The notes beneath the pieces are model-generated. The model was given only the letters and a program-made list of their open reading frames with translations. It made no database searches and was not told the DNA's origin. Position numbers and translations under genes: made by a program. 64,000 nt of DNA from Zychaea mexicana (lineage: Eukaryota > Mucoromycota > Mucoromycetes > Mucorales > Lichtheimiaceae). Position 1 is the stretch's first letter, and every line of letters begins with the position of its first letter. The DNA is taken from assembly GCF_025766255.1 (NCBI RefSeq), contig NW_026516816.1:29039-93038 (forward strand), read 5' to 3'. Positions 1 through 11,324 of this stretch are shown here, in pieces.

Positions 1-1168
1 GGTGCGGATATGCATTCCCGTGTTTCTGGCGTGAGCGACCAGTTAGCTCTTGACGAGGTCGACGGTATACGCAAGGCGCGGGAGTGGATAGCAAACCTAA
101 ATTGGAACCAAAGGGCAGTTTGCCAAAACGTCATTTGCTGGGCCAATACGAGGAGCCTTATTATAACATGGACGAAATCCTCGGTATCGCTTCGGCAAAC
201 ATTCGCGTTCCGTTTGATGCTATGGAAGTGATTATCCGGTTGGTGGATGGATCGCGGCTTACTGCATTCAAGCCTAATTATGGCGTCAATTTGGTCACTG
301 GATTCGGTTTCATCCAAGGCATTCCTGTTGGTATTATTGCCAATAACAATGTAATTTTCACGCAAGAAGCGAACAAGGCGACCCAGTTTATTCAACTTTG
401 CAATACCAGGTAGGTTGTTGTTTTCCTAATAGTTATAGCTACATTTTGAGAAAACTAAACGGATGGTACACTGATCTAAAATTAATCTAGAAATACTCCA
501 TTGATATACTTGCAAAATATTACCGGTTTCATGGTTGGGAAACATTATGAAGAGGAAGGTATCATTAAAGCTGGATCGCGCTTCATCAACGCTGTCAGTA
601 ACTCGGAGGTACCCGCTATCACCATTGTGATGGGTGCCAGTTATGGTGCTGGTAACTATGCAATGTGCGGTCGTGCATATCAACCAAGGTATATATATAA
701 ATGCTGACTTCATCAATAGTATTGCAAAAGGAGAAAAGCGAAACACTGATGCTCCTATCTATTTCTCTTTCAAGATTTCTATTTTCATGGCCTAACTCCA
801 AGTGTTCGGTCATGGGCGCAGAGCAACTTGCAGGTGTTTTAGATATTGTCATGCGTCAAGGTGTTAAGAGGTAAACAATAAGGAATATATATACGCTCAT
901 AGATTTTCCCTAATACTTTTACTAATTTTACCCCTCTACTACATACAGGGCTGGTATTGACGTGGATGAAGAATTAGCAGCACAGCGCAAAGAGCTTTTC
1001 CAGGGCTCTGTGGAAGCCGAATCGGATGTATACTATACATCCTCGCGACTATTAGATGATGGTATCATAGATCCAAGAGAAACGCGTCAAGTCATTGGCT
1101 TCTGTTTAGCTTCCATATATAGCAACACAGTGAAAGGTGGAAACATATATGGTGTAAGCAGAATGTAA
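1..1168 (+). CDS. Acyl-CoA carboxylase beta (carboxyltransferase) subunit, methylcrotonoyl-CoA carboxylase type, 3' part
   Basis: Biotin-dependent carboxyltransferase subunit, most like the mitochondrial methylcrotonoyl-CoA carboxylase beta chain of leucine breakdown. The 5' end lies outside the window. Exons read as 1-409, 491-688, 775-870 and 949-1168, and the phases join cleanly. Recognisable blocks in order are [62 protein letters not shown] and [20 protein letters not shown], ending IYGVSRM. The GASYGAGNY and [10 protein letters not shown] blocks are the conserved carboxyltransferase core. Oddity: the first exon changes frame near 100-107. The family sequence runs in frame 1 up to ANLNW, then in frame 3 from KPKGSLPKR, as if one base were missing. 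A propionyl-CoA carboxylase relative is possible, but the [14 protein letters not shown] tail favours the MCC type. Confidence 0.85.
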
Positions 1169-1475
1169 ATTCTGTACAATGATGACCATTTGTACTCAAA
1201 TCAAAATCCTTTCCCCCAAACATTTAATCCTTCCTCATCATCTGGTATATCAAGTTGCGAACCACCTGCTTGTTGTTTTACGATTAGCTATTATCCACAA
1301 AGATGCAAAAGAATCTGTACATGTGTGTAGATTGTAATACAATTCTTATTCGTTTTACTGGATTGTATGTGGCTGGGGATGGCAGTAGTAGTTAATGTCT
1401 GGTACATGGTGACGGACGGTGACGGTGCTAGAAGAGACTGGCGGTGTACTTGTTAACAGTTTTACATTGTAATTA
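1169..1475. other. Convergent intergenic spacer
   Basis: Spacer of 307 bp between the stop codons of the convergent carboxylase and TRAPPC1 genes. It is AT-rich and presumably holds both 3' UTRs. No other gene is seen. Confidence 0.6.
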
Positions 1476-2365
1476 TTATTCAAAAACAGGCAAGCTACGA
1501 ATAAACCGATCCACAGCTATACGAAAGAGCTCATTACTGATGTTTCCTGGTGGCGGTGGCGCTGTCTTTGTTGTTGTAGATACTGCTCCTTGAGTGCTAC
1601 CATCCTGATGTTGCTGCTGCTGCTGTTGTTGCTGTTCTGATGGTATGAAACCTTGACTGATTTCCCAACGTGTATCATCAAACTTCATCAGACCATTCTT
1701 GACCACGAACTCGACATAAAGCTGTACATAGATCTGCTTGAGCACTGCTCGTAACGATTCCGTGTTGGCATCCGAATTCATGACAAATTTAAGTCCGGTG
1801 GGCGTCTCGTAATAATGCAATCGATACGTCGATGTTTTGTAAGAGATAAACTCGTCTTGACTAAAATTATACATACCAAAATAAGTTATTGCTATTTGCT
1901 ATCATCCTCCAAGCTACTACTATACGGGTTCATAGCATGCTATTTATACTATACTTACTTTGAGCTAAGCTTGCGAACAAAGTTGCGTAAGGAATAAATA
2001 ACACCATACACTAGTTTGGCTTCTTCTTCAATAGAGATGACGCTTCCAGCCGCTAAGCCGCTCATAGTAGGTTGTGTTTGACCATCGCCACTGCGCATGA
2101 CAGAAGAAGTTGCAGGTGGAGTGTTGGTGCTGCTATTGCTCGGATCAGGAGACGATGAACCAGGACTTGAGGCCGAGAAACGCGATGATGTAGTTAGACC
2201 AAGTCGACTGCTGCTGCTAATGCCACCAAGGCCAGTGGTGCTGCTGCCGGGATGACTGGTGCCGCTGCTGTTGGGGCCCGTTGTAGGATTCGTCTTATGG
2301 TTCCATTTCTGAAAGTAGATGCATTGACAGTGTCGGTCAAAGATATAAAGGTTATGTATGGTCAT
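1476..2365 (-). CDS. BET5: TRAPP complex subunit 1 (TRAPPC1/Bet5)
   Basis: Core longin-fold subunit of the TRAPP tethering complex and Ypt1/Rab1 exchange factor, acting in ER-to-Golgi traffic. Two exons, 2365-1959 and 1860-1476, joined in phase (GT at 1958, AG at 1861), give about 263 residues. The N terminus MTIHNLYIFDRHCQCIYF and the blocks LVYGVIYSLRNFVRKLS, TSTYRLHYYETPTGLKFVMN and YVQLYVEFVVKN are diagnostic. Animal and yeast proteins are about 145-160 residues. The extra length comes from a Ser/Thr/Gly/Pro-rich insert of about 80 residues after the first strand (around residues 22-105) and a polyglutamine run plus Thr/Pro stretch near the C terminus. Both lie where family members have loops, so the fold can be intact. 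The start is the first ATG and matches the family N terminus. Confidence 0.92.
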
Positions 2366-3232
2366 TGTGTTTGTGAGGCGAGAAAGCGAGAAAGCAATGG
2401 CGCGCGTTTCTGGGTGCCTTGAAAATCGAGAGATTCAAGCTGCACTTTAAACTTTATTCAGCAAGCATTGAAACTAATCTATACTGATGTTTTGCACATT
2501 TACTTTTGCAATCTATGCTCGATTGTATATCAAACACGCGAGATTTAACCTTTTACTACATCCAGCGAAGAGCTGGTACTAGCTACGGCAATGCAGATTT
2601 CATGATATAACAATCAGCTAGCTGTATTCATCCTTGCTGTCCATGCATGAATGTTACATGCAGCAGCTTAAAAAACTCAAACCGTTTCAAGCCAGAATAC
2701 CACTAATTACAATGTATACAGTATTTTATTAGAGATAATTATAGAAGTTTATTTAATTTAGGAAGTATATAGTGCAGCGCCAGAGAAAAAAGTAATTATC
2801 AATTGAATACTGACAGCAAATTTGCTATATACAACGTGAGGATTACTTTGACGGTCTTCATGCAAATATATCTTATATACTAGTCCATTTAAATACGGCT
2901 CCTGTTGTGTCAGCTATTTATAATAAATAAGTTGATAGGTATATAAAACAAATTGTTGAATTATATATATGTTTCTTCACCGGGTGCAAAATAATTAGAG
3001 AACAAGTATTTGCAGTTTTCTACCGTACATGTACCGATAGCTTTGTAGTGGCACCCTTCTCTCCTTATCACTGAAACCAGGCGACATTACGCTCTGTGAT
3101 ATCCGTAAATTATATCCCGAGAAGTAGCACATGCTCAACTCAAGTGTGATAGCCTTCTTCCGTCAAGTAAAAGGTAATGGCTACGATTTTCTTTGACATT
3201 TAGCGGCCGCACCACCAAAACAGCTTTTCTTT
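2366..3232. other. AT-rich intergenic region
   Basis: Upstream region of TRAPPC1 and downstream region of the 3233-3997 ORF. No convincing coding exon, repeat or RNA was seen. Confidence 0.5.
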
Positions 3233-4060
3233 TTAAAATAGGGCAAAATACGATAGCAGGATAACAAGAAAGGAATGGCCAATGTGAAAGGGGAGGTGTT
3301 TATTCTTACGATAGTCAGAGAATATACCAAGAGTTACTGTTTTGGTATCACTGTGCCCAGGAAGTTGAAAAGAAATTGCAAGTCGACATTCATATTTTTT
3401 CATCGCTGTAAGACTTTTGGGAGCAGGTGGTAATTCATCATACGTCCATGTTATTGGACTCTCTTCTCTAGTCGGCAAGGAGCTTACAATACCCGAGCAG
3501 GTTATTTGCTTGAGTCTTCCGTTGACATTGCAGTCTTCAAACGTTGATCCAGGAAAAGCACCACCGGGACTGTAGATCAAATTACACGTATGGTTTTTAG
3601 CAACAACAGTCCATGAAAGTAAGGCATATTTTCGCATTACATTATTATCGCCATTAAGAGTTTGGTTTATAGCACATAGCAGAGATATCTTGTTTTCGCT
3701 AAAAGGCCGTAAAACTGGACTACTAGATCGATCCAAGCCGTTCATAGTCGACAGTCCTTGATCAGATCCGTAAAAATATTCATTAGCGCAAACACTCGAT
3801 CGTACTTTTGACTGCTCGAGCGCATATATGCTTGCCAGGGAATATTGCCATCCCGACACTGGTGATGGCTTATAAACATACGTCAAAATCTCGTTTGATT
3901 CACGCAGCATATACCACCAAACATGCGCGTTGCGACCAAAAACAGCAACTTTCGAGACAGGAGCGCCTCTTCTGAGGTCCTTAGCCGTTGTGCCCAATTC
4001 ACCCTCGTCAAATGCCTCACCACTTAGCCGACGGTGAGATAAATCCTTGCAGCTATGATA
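3233..4060 (-). CDS. Hypothetical protein with C-terminal hydrophobic tail, possibly GPI- or tail-anchored
   Basis: Open frame of about 270 codons with no recognised family. The frame is open from about 4060 and has no good ATG at its 5' end. The apparent first codon at 3997 is TTG, so an upstream exon is likely but I could not place it. The protein has several spaced cysteines (SSVCANEY, LLCAIN, HTCNLIY, EDCNVN, ITCSG, YECRLA) and potential N-glycosylation sites (NQT, NHT). It ends in a hydrophobic stretch, HSFLVILLSYFALF. That pattern is typical of secreted or wall-anchored fungal proteins, but this is inference. It could also be an inactive fragment, since the surrounding 3 kb is otherwise poor in genes. 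Confidence 0.4.
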   Translation of the reverse strand, partial: YHSCKDLSHRRLSGEAFDEGELGTTAKDLRRGAPVSKVAVFGRNAHVWWYMLRESNEILTYVYKPSPVSGWQYSLASIYALEQSKVRSSVCANEYFYGSDQGLSTMNGLDRSSSPVLRPFSENKISLLCAINQTLNGDNNVMRKYALLSWTVVAKNHTCNLIYSPGGAFPGSTFEDCNVNGRLKQITCSGIVSSLPTREESPITWTYDELPPAPKSLTAMKKYECRLAISFQLPGHSDTKTVTLGIFSDYRKNKHLPFHIGHSFLVILLSYFALF

Positions 4061-4133
4061 AGGCTTTGGTTACGATTTAAGTATGGAGCTCTGCGATCAG
4101 AGCCACGGAGCAGTAGACATTCCTATAGATTCG

Positions 4134-4259
4134 ATGCATATTAGGTATTTCGCGCTTCTTTTCTTCCTTGTCTCCTTGTTTGATACACAATGGATCAAAC
4201 CATACGTAGTTGATGCGGAAATCGCCATATATTCTCCGGATGAAGCCTTCAAGAGTTGA
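4134..4259 (+). CDS. Short ORF with signal-peptide-like N terminus
   Basis: Forty-one residues starting MHIRYFALLFFLVSLFDTQW, a basic start followed by a hydrophobic core as in a signal peptide, and stopping at 4257-4259. A different frame continues open to 4494 with another hydrophobic segment (4360-4440). The locus could therefore be the remnant of a small secreted or membrane protein broken by a frameshift. Unrecognised and weak. Confidence 0.2.
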   Translation: MHIRYFALLFFLVSLFDTQWIKPYVVDAEIAIYSPDEAFKS

Positions 4260-4745
4260 CCAAAGTAACCTTACGGCGGATCCGTTTTCGGCCTTGTGGC
4301 CTTATTGTTTTGGCTGGAATGACGTGCCACGATGTGGATATTATTTTCCGGTCTTGCCCAACATCTTTTTCATTTCTATTCCTTTATTATTCATAATATT
4401 ATTCTTCATCTGTGTCACTTCCATCCACTACGCCCATCTTTATTCGTTCATTTGCACCTTTACGTCAAATCCAAGATCCACTAGAAGCCATTAACTCAAC
4501 ATTACACCCACACTAGTTTAGCTGATAGCCTAAAGTCTCTACACTATGTATTCAAAAATGCGATAGTTAGTCCCACCGTGTTGATTCCTGATCCGATCCC
4601 AAATTACGTTCATTTAATTACAAGCTAAAACGTTAGTCTAAAAGTCAGCGCGAGCAATAAAAATCCTAAAACTCGTCTTTCATCGGTGTTTCTCTTAAAC
4701 CGGATAAAAATCAAACTCTACTAAGCTTACACGTGACAGACGATC

Positions 4746-5048
4746 TTATGCTTTTGTTCGATCGACGCGTTTTGGGTTGCCAGTGGTTGCGTTTACAGTC
4801 ACGTCCACGGATTGATCCCAAGAGTAGGATCGCGCGCAATATCCCTCACCTACTGAAGATTCCGGATTACCGTCATATCTGACGTGCGAACGAGCCACGA
4901 AGGAGTGAAATCTGGTTTTGAACGTGGAGACAATAGTTTTTGCGGTGGGTGGCAGGGCGCCGGTAACGGCATCATCTATTCCCAGCCAACCATTAAATTT
5001 ACATCCTCCTTCAAACCGCCATTGCCTTGTTTCGTATTTTATATACAC
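4746..5048 (-). CDS. Hypothetical ORF, possibly an exon of the 3233-4060 gene
   Basis: One hundred codons with balanced composition, two cysteines (GGCKFNG, EGYCARS) and a possible glycosylation site (VNATT). It lies on the same strand as, and upstream of, the 3233-4060 frame. The two could be exons of one secreted protein, but I found no splice pair that proves this. Confidence 0.25.
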   Translation of the reverse strand: MYIKYETRQWRFEGGCKFNGWLGIDDAVTGALPPTAKTIVSTFKTRFHSFVARSHVRYDGNPESSVGEGYCARSYSWDQSVDVTVNATTGNPKRVDRTKA

Positions 5049-7118
5049 TCCTCTATGATTTGTACCTCTTTTGATAGATTTTAACGAAATTGATTCTTAT
5101 AGCTAAGCTCAATATCGTATACATCTGCTGTAAACTAAGAAGAGAATTAGATGTTTACGTTATAGCACATATATTTTGCTTAACACTTAAGAGAAACAGA
5201 AATAATGGGGAGTGCTGCACTTAGGAGCTAAAAAAATTATGTGTATACATGATGTACGATCGGTTGTCAACTTCCTCTATGCTGTTGCGCAATGAAGTGA
5301 TTTGGAACAAATCCTATTCACACTACTATTAAGAATTGAGGCCACTACATATCTTAATTTGCTTTATTTGCTCTCATCACATTCACTTTTTCCTGATTTA
5401 CTATGTAGTCTAATATGATATCTAAGCAATCCTTTGGATTTATTTTTAAATGACGGCAGCGGCGTACATCATGTTGAAAAACAACATATGTCAATCCTTG
5501 CGCTTATTTCCGGTGGATATGCTTTTCTTTATGTAAGAAATTGGTGCTAACGGGATCCATTTGCAGAGACTCACAGTCAAACATGTTTAGAGGGTTTCGA
5601 TATTTTAGTAGCTAGTCCTAAAAGTCTGAGCTTGTCCACCGTAACTCAAAACTCCTCAATCTTAATCAATCTTGAGTTACTTGAAAGTGCGGCTTAATGA
5701 TGTTTGCGGATCAAGTTTAACCGACCGCATCTTTCCGCGGCAGCAGCACAAGCTACATTTGACATGGAGCTCGGGTGCGAGTAAAGCCACCTCCGATTTT
5801 CTTCTGCTTTCAGTTGACACTGATAACAACAATTACGCAACAATGCACCACACAACATCTTGAGCCAATCGAATCACGTACAAATATCAATTCTGTTTAT
5901 TTGTTGATCTGCACAAAAGTGCGAAGAGGAGACGCCGGAGAAAAGATGCATCCGGGTAATCTTGTACTCATCTCAAAAACATATCAGTTATTTGAAAAAT
6001 GGATAGCAACGCACTGTTTTAGGCTCTTGCTCTTTATGCCATGACAAGAGCAATGATTTTTTACGCTATATGACGCATCGGTGTGTAATGTGCTGCTACA
6101 AAAAAGCTCTTATTTTTGCATGACAGTGACCTTAAACAAAGGTTGCGTAGTCGCATATTATTGATAGACACTGACAGTTTTTGACATCCGCAGCTGTATA
6201 GAGCTGTAGATGTTTACGGTGCAGCAACCAAAAAAAAAAAGGCACGCGTCGTCATTAAAGCATTTGAGCGCATAGCTTACGTGTTATTGACATAAATGTA
6301 ATTATGGAAACTGTCGCAAGTGTACGCTTCCTCTCCCGCTCCCTCTGTCCTTCCTTCCCACCCCATCCGCTTATCAATTTATTTAAAACCGTGATCATGT
6401 GGTGTCTCTGTACCCTGACAATCAGTTGTATTAAACCAGTCGGCTGGGTTCATACAGCAGATCCCGTTTATCTTCTCACAGGGAAATGACAATTTTCAAA
6501 AATACTATGCCAATAATGGGAAAAGAGTACAGAGGTGAGGCCTATAGCCGAGCGCCTACACCATATGTAATGTGTATAACCGAAAACACAGCAAAGATCC
6601 GGCAGATCAAACAAGAAGCAGCAATGCATTTATGGCTTCGAGCTTTACAAAGTTGATTGTAGAATAATTTACTATAGCACGTAGTGCATATTGTCAGTGT
6701 AGGGAGCTCTTGCTGAATAATCAAAGGATTTTGATAGTTTTTTTTTTTGGGGGGAGTAGTGGGGAAATAGAGATCCGAAGACAGCAGAGTAGGTCCCGTG
6801 CAATCATTAACTTTTATAGAAGGCCGCGCACGCTGCGCTTCAACTTCAGGTTTTATTTCTTATTCTCTCGTTATGAATGAGGCACGATGACAAATCAAAA
6901 CGCATATACACAAGATATAAGCAGGCATAGATATAAAAAATTAGGGACTCTTCCAAATGTACACAGTTGACAGCATAAGAAAAAGAAAAGAGAGCGATTG
7001 TTTTGCTTTGAGGGGGTAGATAGCGTAGTGATGTAGGTAGTGTTGGGATATGATGCTTTTTGTAGTCGCAATTGTTGTAATAGTGATGATGAATGATGTT
7101 TTGATAGTTTACATGACT
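5049..7118. other. Gene-poor spacer
   Basis: About 2 kb, AT-rich, with short A and T tracts (for example near 6230 and 6740). Only short ORFs of unnatural composition are present. Nothing recognised. Confidence 0.5.
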
Positions 7119-8097
7119 TCATGATGATGTTGATACTAAAGATGTTGATGATGCTGACGCCAGTGATGATGATGATGATGATGATGGTGTCGGTGATGGT
7201 AATGGTGCTAATGGTGTTTCTTGTCGTTCGTCGTTCTTTTTGTTCTTTTCAATGAGAAGCGTCCGTAGCCATTTGATCTCTCGTTCAAGCGATTGAACGC
7301 GCTCCTCCAGCTTTTCAGATTTCTCTGCCATGTCTTTGACCGTCTGTTCCATGGCTTGTTCCCGAACCTTCTTCTTTGCACGGAATCGTGCACTTGCTGC
7401 CGTATTGCGACGTCGCTTATCTTCTTCAACCGCTTCGCGCTCTTGGGCACCTAGTTCCTCGTCTGCACGTACTCGCTTATTGTTGGCGTTACGCTTTTCG
7501 GTTGAAACATTTGGCAGTTTCGCAGCCGGTACTGGTGGCGACGTGTTATTGTTCTTGGCTTGCGACGGATCGACCTTGGGCAGTAGTAGTGGAGGTGCTG
7601 CTCGGATGCCGGCAGCAGTAGTGGCAGCAGTAGTGATAGCAGGGACAGAGTGTTGTAGTAGTTGCTGCTGCTGCTGCTGTAATAAATGATCCAGCCCCAG
7701 CAATTTGAACAATTCGTTGCTTGGATCAGTAGTTGCAGTAGAAAATTGGGGTATATTCAAAGACAAAAGAGAGTTGGCAGCAGTGGTCGATGATGTTGGT
7801 GCTGTTGTTGTTGGCGCGTTAGAAGGCTTGTCTTGGATCGCACTTCCCGGAGCAACGTCAAAAGTGAATTGTGCATTGGTCTAATGAGCAAATGGAGGGA
7901 TCGCACGTTGGGGGCACGTCAGTTACCTTGACTTTCCTCATATTACCATGACAACCAAAATAGCTTGCATGTGTGTGTGTACGTACCCATAGCTCTAAAT
8001 CCTCCGTGTACGTTTCTGGGGAGGTGCTGCCAGATGATGATACTGTGCTGGTATCAAAGACAAGCGACTCGATGAATGGGTCATAAGAAGAAGACAT
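7119..8097 (-). CDS. bZIP transcription factor, Cys-3/MetR/GCN4-like
   Basis: Nuclear DNA-binding activator of the basic leucine-zipper class. Two exons: 8097-7987, starting at the ATG of MSSSYDPFIESL, and 7880-7119. The 106-nt intron has GTACGT/TTAG ends and phase 0. The product is about 290 residues. The basic region (about residues 188-208) contains KRRRNTAASARFRAKKK with the invariant N..AA.R pattern. It is followed by a heptad zipper ending LEREIKWLRTLLIEK. The KKKVREQAM / EIKWLRTL wording is typical of fungal Cys-3, MetR and Zip1 sulfur-assimilation regulators, so a role in sulfur metabolism is a reasonable but unproven inference. A Gln/Ala/Pro-rich region with one polyQ run precedes the bZIP. 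A Ser-rich tail encoded by GAT-type trinucleotide repeats ends the protein. Confidence 0.88.
7134..7200. repeat. Trinucleotide repeat in bZIP 3' coding end
   Basis: Imperfect (GAT)n/(ATC)n microsatellite encoding the Ser-rich C-terminal tail of the bZIP protein on the minus strand. Confidence 0.8.
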
Positions 8098-9587
8098 GGC
8101 AACAGAAATATTGTGGAATGATGAGTAAGCTAAAGAAGAACAGATAATGCCATCTGGGGTTTCCCGATCTCCCCGCTTTTTATATCCTTCGCACAAACCC
8201 TTTCACCACGTTGCTGAATAATCAACGCTGCTTGCACCAAAATACTTCCAAATTTGGAAAGTGCTTTGCTCACCTCCACATCATCGCTTGCCGTCACCCC
8301 CCAACCCCCCAAAAAAAATTGACCTTGCTGGCTGAAACATGTACACGTCTTCAAAAAAAAATCGAGATGCTTCTCCCATGGCGTATATGGCAAAATACGC
8401 ACGATTTCTCTTTTTATAGCAAAGGCTCAGCTGCCGTCCAGACAACAAGTATATCGACTCCTAAGTGACGGTTTGTTCTCCGCTACTGTGCTTGATGCGT
8501 ATACATGCAACAAGCTTTTCTCTTTCTGCATCCGAGCGAACCAGAGATATTTTCCTGCCACGATAATCTTGTATTGTTTAAGCATATACAGAGTAAACCC
8601 AAGTATATTAATAGTAGGAATGCTCTGTATTAACGTTGCATAGTAGTATCTATTGTCCGTAGCATTAGCACGCCATTTCTATTAGTAGATACAGAAAAAG
8701 AACGTATAAATTGATATAGTAAAAGCTTAAACATATAACGGGATCTGCGCTGGTAGCTTTAAAGTAGTTTCGATGCAGTCTGCTGCTGCTTTGTAGTTGC
8801 CTTCGGCCCACGAACATATTACTGAGGCTTTGTGGGTGGTGTGTGGGCCGTAGTAGGGTAGAGGCTTCGTTCCTTCCCTCCCTCAGCCAATACCAATACC
8901 AATGCTCGAGGAAGACGTCATTAGCAGGGTGCACGACAGCTGCAGCAGAAGCCCCTCCTCTAATTCGATCCATCCGACAAGCCATGATGATACTCTCGAT
9001 CCAACATCTGCGCTGTTGTTTACTTTATGCTTTTAAGATGGCCTTCACCGCATCATAAAAAAGCTCATCCTTTTCTATTCCTTCTTTTCTGTAACCAAAG
9101 GAGATGATACGTTTGTTCTGTCAAAAACTTGATGCCTTTGACATAATTTTTTTCTTACTGCTTCTCCCATCCATTTGCTAACTAGGTAATTAGTGTAAGT
9201 TTATATTATAGACGCCGTGCCTCTTTTTCGATCTAAACACGATACCATATACGCATCGTTGTCAGTCACATACACAGCCTCAGGTAGCTGACCGTGAAAA
9301 TCATACGGGTGTGGTGACCTGATATTAAACGTAGAATATATATCCATACATGGATTGTTTACCCAGTGGTCATGTGTACTGTATATGTGCAATTCTTCCA
9401 CGATGTCCTTTTCTAGTTTCTCGTCTTTTATCGTCCTATCCTATTTTTCTCACTATAGGGCTCCTGTTGCTTACAGATAAATCCGCGCACACGATATACT
9501 ATATTTTTATATTCTGATTAGAGCAAAAAAAAAACATCAAGCGCCACTGCCCTTTGCAGATATGAAGCCGGAATTTCTGGACATAGG
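8098..9587. other. Intergenic region
   Basis: Promoter side of the bZIP gene followed by unassigned DNA. A minus-strand open frame at 9201-9401 has protein-like composition (FNIRSPHPYDFHGQLPE) but no start context, partner exons or recognised family. No other feature is seen. Confidence 0.4.
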
Positions 9588-9843
9588 TGTAACAGTGTCG
9601 GCCCAGATACTTACAATCGGGAACGTGAATGGGTAGACAGTGTGGATCAATGAATAAGGTGAGACTCGGATATATCAAAGGATAAAACGATGGGGATCCA
9701 TATAACTCAGGATCCCGTCTTTATATATACGTCGAGTAATAGGGGGCTAGCTATCGTCTAAGTATTGATCTACATCATGACTTCTATCTAGAATATCCAC
9801 GCCTATTATTCAACCATGCGGTTGACCGCAAGTCATCCTATCT
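9588..9843 (+). mobile_element. LTR-like dispersed repeat, copy 1 (3'-truncated)
   Basis: Begins TGTAACAGTGTCGGCCCAG and is nearly identical to 13959 onward for about 255 bp, then diverges after the CAAGTCATCCTATC block. The terminal CACCGTTACA seen in copy 2 is missing here, so this copy is truncated. Confidence 0.8.
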
Positions 9844-11324
9844 CGCTACATTGAGGAGAAAAATTTCACGAAAGCTGCCGCCATCTGTATTCTTAAACTC
9901 AAAATCTTGTTTTATGACAAGGAGAAAACCAGCAACGACTTGCAAAGCGCAAAGAAATGCAAGATTGTAAGAAATGGTTGCTGGGAACAAGACTCGAAGA
10001 GTACACAGTATAATATAAAGTCATCGTTACATTATTGCGTAGTGTGGCTAGACCATATTTGTTTTTGGTTTTAAGTATTGCTGAACCGTATATATCATAC
10101 CCGCCACGATTTTTTCCTCCTTCCTCCTCTTCTTCATCCTTTCATTTCGAATCCATACTTCTTTTATTAAATAAATCTTCGCTTATAAAAAAAAAAGAAA
10201 GCCAAAGGACACAGAAAGGATTTACAAGAAAGTGCAGTGTGATGAATTTGATTTGTTCCTGGAAGAAAACCCACAGCTACATCCACCTGCCTCACTTCGC
10301 TAGCTTCCAAACTTAAATAAGTTCGTCTTCAGAGCTCAATCGAATCATGCGTGATCGCAGACGTGTCGCAAATACATCTTACCACGTTTATGATGGTGAC
10401 ATGTGGCGAGAGTTTGCTGATTGCGCTGTCGTCGTTTTTGATCCACGACGTGCTTGTATAAACCACTGCGGTGGGTCATATGTTTAGGATATTGGCATTG
10501 CAGGAATTTAGGCAGCTGGTGGGTAATACTTTCATTGTTGACAGCAACACTTTTTTTTCCCAATGCAAGAGCTGTTCGTACAGTCATAGCTCGTTGCTAT
10601 AATATAAAAACAACTGCATATGCAACTAGCATCAAGCTGCACAAGACATTGGTCCGATTCACTCTGCCGTACCTACAACGCGTCGTAGCTTTATTAATAA
10701 ATTCTGTAGACTTGAAGCAAGATTGACAGCTCGTTGGTTTTAAAGTCACAATGCACTTAATCAAGAGATGCGGCATCCAAAGAAATATACGAGGATAGTA
10801 CAGCACCTCGGACTCGAGTTTTTCGGTATGTACTGCAACTGCCTTCTAACAGAACCGAGCTGTTGACCTTCTGCTTACTAGACAGACACTCAGCTAACAG
10901 AGACAAGTAGGCCGATCCGTCTACTACTACGAGTGGCACATAGTGCACTCATTACACACACACACACACACACACACAGCTTTCTCCTCGTTACAACACA
11001 ATATCATATGCTTTAAACTTAAGAAAAATGTAGCTGATATGAAATAACAGATTCTGAATACTAAGTATGTTGATCTTGCTGATTGATGTTGTATGTAAAG
11101 AAAAGAATAAAGCTAAGTACAATTCTACAGTAGTGTTAGTTTTTTTTGTTTTTTTGGTTGATTGATAAATTTTCTGCCGTTTCTGGATGTGTGGGTGTGT
11201 GTATGTGCAGATGTGGACGTGTGGAGAATTGATTAATAAAGTTTTACTGTAAAAATATATGCAAAGAAGATGGGATTTAACAAAGAAGAGAAGAGAAAGG
11301 GTAAGGTTTCCTATCTTAGTACTG
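9844..11324. other. Intergenic region with possible transposon remnant
   Basis: No intact gene. At 10346-10486 a plus-strand frame reads ...SYHVYDGDMWREFAD..., wording reminiscent of transposase families, then runs into many stops, so at most a decayed fragment. A (CA)n microsatellite follows at about 10949-10977. Confidence 0.35.
10949..10977. repeat. (CA)n microsatellite
   Basis: About 14 uninterrupted CA units. Confidence 0.95.

Noticed and set aside
7330..7689. Plus-strand 119-codon ORF over the bZIP gene
   Set aside because: It is the antisense shadow of the bZIP coding exon, rich in Ser/Cys from polyQ and basic codons, and has no family signal.
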